Positions 6,584 to 9,800 of a DNA stretch of 9,800 bases are shown in pieces. A model generated the notes under the pieces. That model was not told the DNA's origin and searched no databases. It saw only the letters and a list, made by a program, of their open reading frames with translations. The position numbers were made by a program, and so were the translations under genes. Every line of letters starts with the position of its first letter. Positions within the stretch are counted from its first letter, which is position 1. The stretch comes from Verrucomicrobiota bacterium. Lineage in GTDB: Bacteria; Verrucomicrobiota; Verrucomicrobiia; Chthoniobacterales; UBA10450. The stretch is taken from positions 1 through 9,800 of the forward strand of contig QHOD01000185.1 in assembly GCA_003218615.1 (NCBI GenBank). Reading direction: 5' to 3'.

Positions 6584-7021
6584 GTGTTATACAGACGCAC
6601 GACGATTAAAGGCTACATCGCGATCTGTTTTGCCGCCGGCGTGATCGGAGCGCTCGCGGTGATCGTTTTCTCGCTCGTACTTTATTATACCGGCATCTCC
6701 GCGTCACTGGGCGCGGGCACGCCCCCGAAGCTTGCGGCTCCGGACATCTATCGGCCTCTTTTCTGGGGCGGACTCTGGGGTCTGCCTTTTGGGTTAATCA
6801 CCTGGAAGCATGAACGCTGCTACTATCTGATTGGCTGGCTCTACTTTCTCGCTCCGGTACTAGCGCTCTATTTCATTTTTGCCCCGATGCGCGGGCTCGG
6901 CGTATTTGGTCAAAACAAAGGGTTGCTCTTCACGTTTTACCTTCTCCTCGTCAACGTGCCGTACGGAATAGTCACCGCTGTTCTCGCGAGGTGGCTCTCT
7001 CCTCCGACTTCTGACCGCTGA
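6584..7021 (+). CDS. Four-helix integral membrane protein of unknown function
   Basis: A 145-residue hydrophobic protein that I cannot name. Four likely membrane segments are at residues about 10-36, 58-73, 79-101 and 113-138. Between the first two lies a polar loop rich in Gly, Pro and Ala, and the second carries WGGLWGLPFG, a small-residue/Trp motif that looks conserved in character. The cluster KHERC at 75-79 follows it. The start is GTG at 6584, immediately after an in-frame TAA (6581-6583). A GGGA is close upstream (about 4 nt spacing), so initiation is poorly supported; no other start in this frame is better. The last eight or so residues (WLSPPTSDR) and the stop codon are encoded by a heptamer repeat tract, so the original C-terminus may have differed. 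Convergent with the RidA-like gene, 43 nt between stops. Confidence 0.7.
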   Translation: MLYRRTTIKGYIAICFAAGVIGALAVIVFSLVLYYTGISASLGAGTPPKLAAPDIYRPLFWGGLWGLPFGLITWKHERCYYLIGWLYFLAPVLALYFIFAPMRGLGVFGQNKGLLFTFYLLLVNVPYGIVTAVLARWLSPPTSDR

Positions 7022-7037
7022 TTTCTGACTTCTGTTC
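6996..7037. repeat. Six-unit TCTGAYC heptamer tract at the end of the membrane-protein gene
   Basis: In-phase 7-mers are TCTCTCC, TCCGACT, TCTGACC, GCTGATT, TCTGACT and TCTGTTC. The unit is the same as at 6470-6539. The fourth unit contains the TGA stop (7019-7021) of the membrane-protein gene, so part of the tract is coding and part intergenic. Confidence 0.8.
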
Positions 7038-7053
7038 GCGTTTCAGCTTCTCC

Positions 7054-7067
7054 GCTCTCAGCTCTCA
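7054..7067. repeat. GCTCTCA heptamer x2 at the 3' end of the RidA-like gene
   Basis: Two exact adjacent GCTCTCA copies. The TCA of the second copy is the reverse complement of the RidA-like gene's TGA stop (7065-7067). This is a second heptamer type next to the TCTGAYC tract. Confidence 0.5.
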
Positions 7068-7559
7068 ACTTTCCAGAGCCACTTCGAAAATGACTTCCAG
7101 TTCGACCGGTGTGCCGAGTGGAAGGCTCGCCACCCCGTACACCAACCGGCAGGGGCTCTTCTCTTTTCCGAAGACGTTTTGTAGCAACTCCGAAGCGGCG
7201 TCAGCGACTTTCGGCTGATCGCGAACATCGCCCGAAGTAGCGATCGACACACCGAGCCGGACGATCCGCGTGACTTTGTCGAGCGATCCCAAATGTTTTC
7301 TCGCGACCGCGAGGACGTTGAGCGCCGCGAGATGAGCCGCGTTGCGCCCAGCCTCCACATCCAGCTCCGCGCCGACCCGTCCAATGAATTTCGCGGCGCG
7401 ACCTTCCGTGGGAAGCATCCCGGTTAGAAAAAGCAGATTTCCTGTCTGGACCGCTTCCACATAAGTGCCGAACGGCTCGGGTGGCGCCGGAAGCTTGATG
7501 CCAAGTTCTTTCAACCGTTGTTCGGCGCTGGCCGGGCGAGAGCTTTCGCTAATTACCAT
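7065..7559 (-). CDS. RidA (YjgF/YER057c/UK114) superfamily protein
   Basis: A 164-residue member of the RidA superfamily. True RidA proteins deaminate reactive enamine/imine intermediates; this longer subtype, with the opening AEQRLKELGIKLPAPPEPFG (residues 12-31), is less characterised. The family core is visible: YVEAVQTGNLLFLTGMLP at 33-50, a central helix with AALNVLAVARKHLGSLDKV, and the C-terminal signature PCRLVYGVASLP...VELEVIFEV. Arg138 and Glu155 sit where RidA has its substrate-binding Arg and conserved Glu, so imine deaminase activity is possible. No signal peptide. The ATG at 7559 overlaps the end of the upstream SDR by 7 nt, which implies translational coupling and a shared message. 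An SDR plus a Rid protein may act on one substrate, but which one cannot be seen. Confidence 0.9.
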   Translation of the reverse strand: MVISESSRPASAEQRLKELGIKLPAPPEPFGTYVEAVQTGNLLFLTGMLPTEGRAAKFIGRVGAELDVEAGRNAAHLAALNVLAVARKHLGSLDKVTRIVRLGVSIATSGDVRDQPKVADAASELLQNVFGKEKSPCRLVYGVASLPLGTPVELEVIFEVALES

Positions 7560-8281
7560 TTGCCAACATGCGCACCGCCGTCCACGTGCAACACCTCCCC
7601 GGTGATCTGTCGAGCTTCTGTTAGATAAACAACGGCGCTGGCAATCTCCTCAACGGAGGAGATTGTGCCCATCGGCGAAAGCGTTCTTAGAGAATCCTCC
7701 GAATCCTCGGCGTGAAGCGGTGAGTCGACGGCCCCGGGAGCTACGGCATTAAATCGAATATGCTCCTTAGCGTATTCAGAAGCCAGGCTTGTTATAACTG
7801 CATTCAGACCACCTTTAGTGATCATGGGAAGAGAAGCAGGTTGGCCGGCGATTGGATTGTCGGCCAGCGCGGCGCTAATGCTCACGATGCTGCCACCCCT
7901 CTTTTGTACCTGCATTTGTTTAACTGCAAGCTGCGTGATGTAAATAAAGCCGTCGAGGTTTGTCGAGACGAGAGCGCGAAAGTCGTCGGCTGTGTATTCG
8001 GTGAACGGCTTCACTAAGAAAATCCCAGCGTTCGCCACCACGGCATCGATCGAGCCGAACTTCTTAATCGCGAGTTCTGCAACTTTTTGCGCCGTATCAA
8101 ATTGACCTATGTCGCCGTCGATCAAGGCGAGGTGCTCGGAAGCTGAAAGCTCTTTTGATTTCGTCGCGCTCCGCGCGGTCCCTACAACATCGTAGCCGCG
8201 TGCGAGAAAAGCTTTGACGACTCCCGCGCCGATGCCTTGCGAGGCTCCCGTAACGATCACTGTCTTCCGATTACTTGCCAT
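7553..8281 (-). CDS. SDR family oxidoreductase lacking the canonical YxxxK Tyr
   Basis: A 242-residue short-chain dehydrogenase/reductase fold protein. The cofactor motif TGASQGIG is at 11-18, and TARS at 35-38 with Arg37 after strand two suggests NADP(H). ANAG is at 83-86, Asn108 is the structural Asn, and the C-terminal block reads RFNAVAPGAVDSPLH, ending ITGEVLHVDGGAHVGKW. The active-site region is unusual: around the expected YxxxK the protein reads SLPMITKGGLNAV, so Lys156 is kept but Pro152 replaces Tyr. The Ser expected 13 residues before the Tyr position is Leu139, the nearest being Ser136. I recall relatives with the same TKGGLNAVT block and no Tyr, so this looks like a subfamily trait rather than decay, but that is memory. 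Chemistry may differ from classical SDRs. No clear Shine-Dalgarno is seen. It overlaps the RidA-like gene. Confidence 0.9.
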   Translation of the reverse strand: MASNRKTVIVTGASQGIGAGVVKAFLARGYDVVGTARSATKSKELSASEHLALIDGDIGQFDTAQKVAELAIKKFGSIDAVVANAGIFLVKPFTEYTADDFRALVSTNLDGFIYITQLAVKQMQVQKRGGSIVSISAALADNPIAGQPASLPMITKGGLNAVITSLASEYAKEHIRFNAVAPGAVDSPLHAEDSEDSLRTLSPMGTISSVEEIASAVVYLTEARQITGEVLHVDGGAHVGKW

Positions 8282-8362
8282 AGGATTAGTTTCACGACGC
8301 CTTTCTTGTTGAGGGTGAAAGAGGCTCGTCCCGAAACCCGGTCCCCTTGTCAGGGCGAACCT

Positions 8363-8378
8363 CGAAGCTTTGGCTTCG
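8363..8378. other. Small hairpin in the gap between the two SDR genes
   Basis: CGAAGC, loop TTTG, GCTTCG form a perfect 6-bp stem in the 220-nt gap 8282-8501. It lies 124 nt past the stop of the downstream-reading SDR (8502) and 82 nt before the start of the next, with no T-run on the minus strand. A terminator is not shown. The rest of this gap holds only a short minus-strand open stretch of about 34 codons with no recognisable content. Confidence 0.35.
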
Positions 8379-8501
8379 CATCTCTATCTAGTACCGAAAA
8401 AACTAAGACCCGGCGTTGGCGAGTCAAGATCGACATCCACGATCAGCGCGCGATTTATCCAGACGAATCTCCCCTGAACATTTTCAAATCGTTGCTTCGC
8501 G

Positions 8502-9263
8502 TCAACGGGCGGTGAATCCGCCATCGACAATCAGACTGTGCCCCGTCACAAAAGACGCCTTGCCCGAACACAGCCATAAAACGGCTTCGGCCACTTCTTC
8601 GACCCGGCCGATGCGACCGATCGGATGAAAAGTGTTAAGATCATCCTTTTTCATATTCATGCTCGCGGCCCACCGGTCCACCATCTCCGTATCGATCACC
8701 GCCGGGTTGACCGCGTTGATGCGGATCCCCTGCGCGGAATATTCCAACGCAGCGGTTTTCGTGAGCCCGATGACGGCGTGTTTCGACGCAATGTAAATCG
8801 CAAATCCCGGGAACCCGACCAATCCTGCGACCGACGAGCAGTTCACAATGGCGCCGCCGCCTTGCTTTAGCATCCGAGGGATCTCGTACTTCATGGAAAG
8901 CCACACGCCTTTGACGTTGACGTCCATCACCGCGTCGTAGTTGGCTTCAGTTTGCTCAACAAGAAACGGCCCCGAATCGCCTTCGATGCCAGCGTTGTTG
9001 AAGGCCACATCCAGCCGACCATATGTGGTCACCGCATGATCGACCAGCGCCTCGATCTCGGCCGCGACCAGCACATCGGTCCGTTGGAAGCTGGCCGTCC
9101 CGCCCGCTTTACGGATCATCGAAACTGTTTCCTCGCCGCGCTGAAGATTGCGATTGCCGATGACGACTTGCGCGCCCTCGCGAGCAAACGCCAGCGCCGT
9201 CGCGCGACCAATTCCTGAACCTCCACCGGTTACGAGTGCGATCTTTCCTTCAAATTCTTTCAT
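8502..9263 (-). CDS. Classical SDR family oxidoreductase (glucose 1-dehydrogenase-like group)
   Basis: A 253-residue classical short-chain dehydrogenase/reductase, at the family's usual length and apparently intact. The motifs are in order: TGGGSGIG at 12-19, GNRN at 36-39, Asp63 in RTDV, NNAG at 89-92, Asn116 in DVNVKG, Ser144 in NCSSVAG, Tyr157 and Lys161 in YIASK, then RINAVNPAVIDTEM and the end TGHSLIVDGGFTAR. The complete Asn-Ser-Tyr-Lys tetrad predicts an active NAD(P)(H) oxidoreductase. The substrate cannot be told; such proteins are often annotated as glucose 1-dehydrogenase or 3-oxoacyl reductase without proof. The start is well supported: AAGGAG at 9272-9277 on the minus strand lies 8 nt before the ATG. 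A 220-nt gap separates it from the next SDR, so a shared operon is possible but not shown. Confidence 0.95.
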   Translation of the reverse strand: MKEFEGKIALVTGGGSGIGRATALAFAREGAQVVIGNRNLQRGEETVSMIRKAGGTASFQRTDVLVAAEIEALVDHAVTTYGRLDVAFNNAGIEGDSGPFLVEQTEANYDAVMDVNVKGVWLSMKYEIPRMLKQGGGAIVNCSSVAGLVGFPGFAIYIASKHAVIGLTKTAALEYSAQGIRINAVNPAVIDTEMVDRWAASMNMKKDDLNTFHPIGRIGRVEEVAEAVLWLCSGKASFVTGHSLIVDGGFTAR

Positions 9264-9298
9264 GATGTGCTCTCCTTGTTTCCGAAATATGGCTGAAT

Positions 9299-9340
9299 TG
9301 TGATCGCTGTCCTCAGACTTCCGATCTCTGTTTTCCGTGC
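9299..9340. repeat. Decayed TCTGAYC-type heptamer tract upstream of the SDR gene
   Basis: Six in-phase 7-mers: TGTGATC, GCTGTCC, TCAGACT, TCCGATC, TCTGTTT, TCCGTGC. This is a more degenerate version of the 6470-6539 array. It lies in the gap between the right-edge gene and the SDR, upstream of the SDR's ribosome binding site. Confidence 0.55.
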
Positions 9341-9343
9341 CGT

Positions 9344-9367
9344 GCCGTAGCCTTCGCGAAGGAGGCT
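9344..9367. repeat. Copy 2 of the GCCGTAGC...CGAAGGNGG repeat, with a perfect palindrome
   Basis: GCCGTAGC (9344-9351) is followed by CTTCGCGAAGGAGG. The bases CCTTCGCGAAGG (9351-9362) form a perfect 12-nt palindrome, and AGCC/GGCT flank it. It shares both blocks with 2523-2541. It lies 31 nt beyond the stop of the right-edge gene and abuts the heptamer tract. Confidence 0.55.
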
Positions 9368-9397
9368 CGCGATTGTGATCGCCGAATTTTCGCCTGG

Positions 9398-9800
9398 CTA
9401 CTGCTGGAAACTAATTGCCGAAGGGCTCGGGCAACGACGGGTCTCGGTCGTGGTGCTGGCGGACGTCGGGCCGCCGCTGCGCAAGGTCCAGCATTCGCCG
9501 AGGGTGGAGCTGTAGCAGATCTCAATCGAGACGCGTAGGCGCTCCTTGTTTAATTTCACCCAGACCGGGTTTGATCTGTCAAAGTTGATCGGCTTGTTCT
9601 CGGCGTCTTCCGGAGTGATTATGGTCATCGTTTCGCCAGCCGATAAGACACGGCTGTTCATGTCGCTCTCGGAATAGTGATGTTCTCCAGGTCCAAGCAA
9701 TTTGTCGAGAACCTCGTACCAATTCTTCACCGGCTGATCATCCACCTTCACTATGACATGCTTAATGATGGCCGGTCCGACGCCTTTGTTCGAGAGAGTC
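9398..9800 (-). CDS. Unknown protein, 5'-truncated by window edge
   Basis: The frame is open to the right edge: TLSNKGVGPAIIKHVIVKV precedes the first possible start codon (GTG at 9751), and that sequence looks like real protein, so the true start is outside. The 134 visible residues show a block of the type NxGxGPAxI followed by VKVDDQPVKNWYEVL, then a beta-rich middle. The end carries ICYSS (one Cys), GECW (a second) and RRCPSP (a third) before a short Ser-rich tail. Proteins with a GPA-I...DG block and a late CYCS...CW pair occur as short membrane-anchored unknowns in other bacteria, in my recollection. No name or function can be given. A REP-like palindrome and a heptamer tract lie just downstream of its TAG at 9398. 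Confidence 0.65.
   Translation of the reverse strand, partial: TLSNKGVGPAIIKHVIVKVDDQPVKNWYEVLDKLLGPGEHHYSESDMNSRVLSAGETMTIITPEDAENKPINFDRSNPVWVKLNKERLRVSIEICYSSTLGECWTLRSGGPTSASTTTETRRCPSPSAISFQQ

Noticed and set aside
8401..8501. Possible gene remnant between the two SDR genes, about 34 open codons on the minus strand
   Set aside because: Too short, no start or family match that I can see, and an overlapping plus-strand frame looks equally open.
9313..9525. 70-codon Ala/Arg/Pro-rich minus-strand open frame
   Set aside because: It overlaps the end of the better-supported right-edge protein in another frame and reads through the palindromic and heptamer repeats.

Overview
The window (roughly 55-58 % GC by eye) looks like a piece of a free-living bacterial chromosome with a redox-rich, mostly housekeeping or accessory gene set. 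It has no phage, transposase, CRISPR, tRNA or rRNA signal that I can see. Period-7 intergenic repeats, a 9-nt-periodic inverted repeat and a GCCGTAGC...CGAAGG repeat resemble junk repeats I associate with soil or freshwater Verrucomicrobiota (Chthoniobacterales type) and some other environmental phyla. That taxonomic guess is inference only.

Layout. Positions 1-1649 (+) hold the C-terminal part of an S9 prolyl-oligopeptidase-like serine peptidase, cut by the left edge. Converging on it at 1657-2452 (-) is an alpha/beta hydrolase with an out-of-frame internal deletion. At 2615-3151 (+) is a DUF1697 protein, and at 3304-3882 (+) a small exported cysteine-rich protein that I do not recognise. 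A minus-strand pair follows: a YahK-like zinc alcohol/aldehyde dehydrogenase (4853-5777) that has lost the segment with its catalytic-zinc Glu and most structural-zinc cysteines, and an aldo/keto reductase (3916-4845) that starts without its first barrel strand. At 6045-6464 (+) is a YjbQ family protein and at 6584-7021 (+) a four-helix membrane protein. The last block is on the minus strand: a classical SDR (8502-9263), a second SDR lacking the usual catalytic Tyr (7553-8281), a RidA-superfamily protein overlapping it (7065-7559), and an unknown protein running off the right edge (9398-9800).

How they may fit. The dehydrogenase, aldo/keto reductase, two SDRs and RidA-like protein suggest reduction of reactive carbonyls and clean-up of reactive metabolites, but no single pathway can be read. 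The most striking features are structural. Three neighbouring minus-strand genes carry lesions; two are internal losses that I estimate at about 140 nt each. Four heptanucleotide tandem tracts sit at gene ends, one of them supplying a gene's last codons and stop. I found no convincing new biological system. The lesions and repeats are what deserve a second look.
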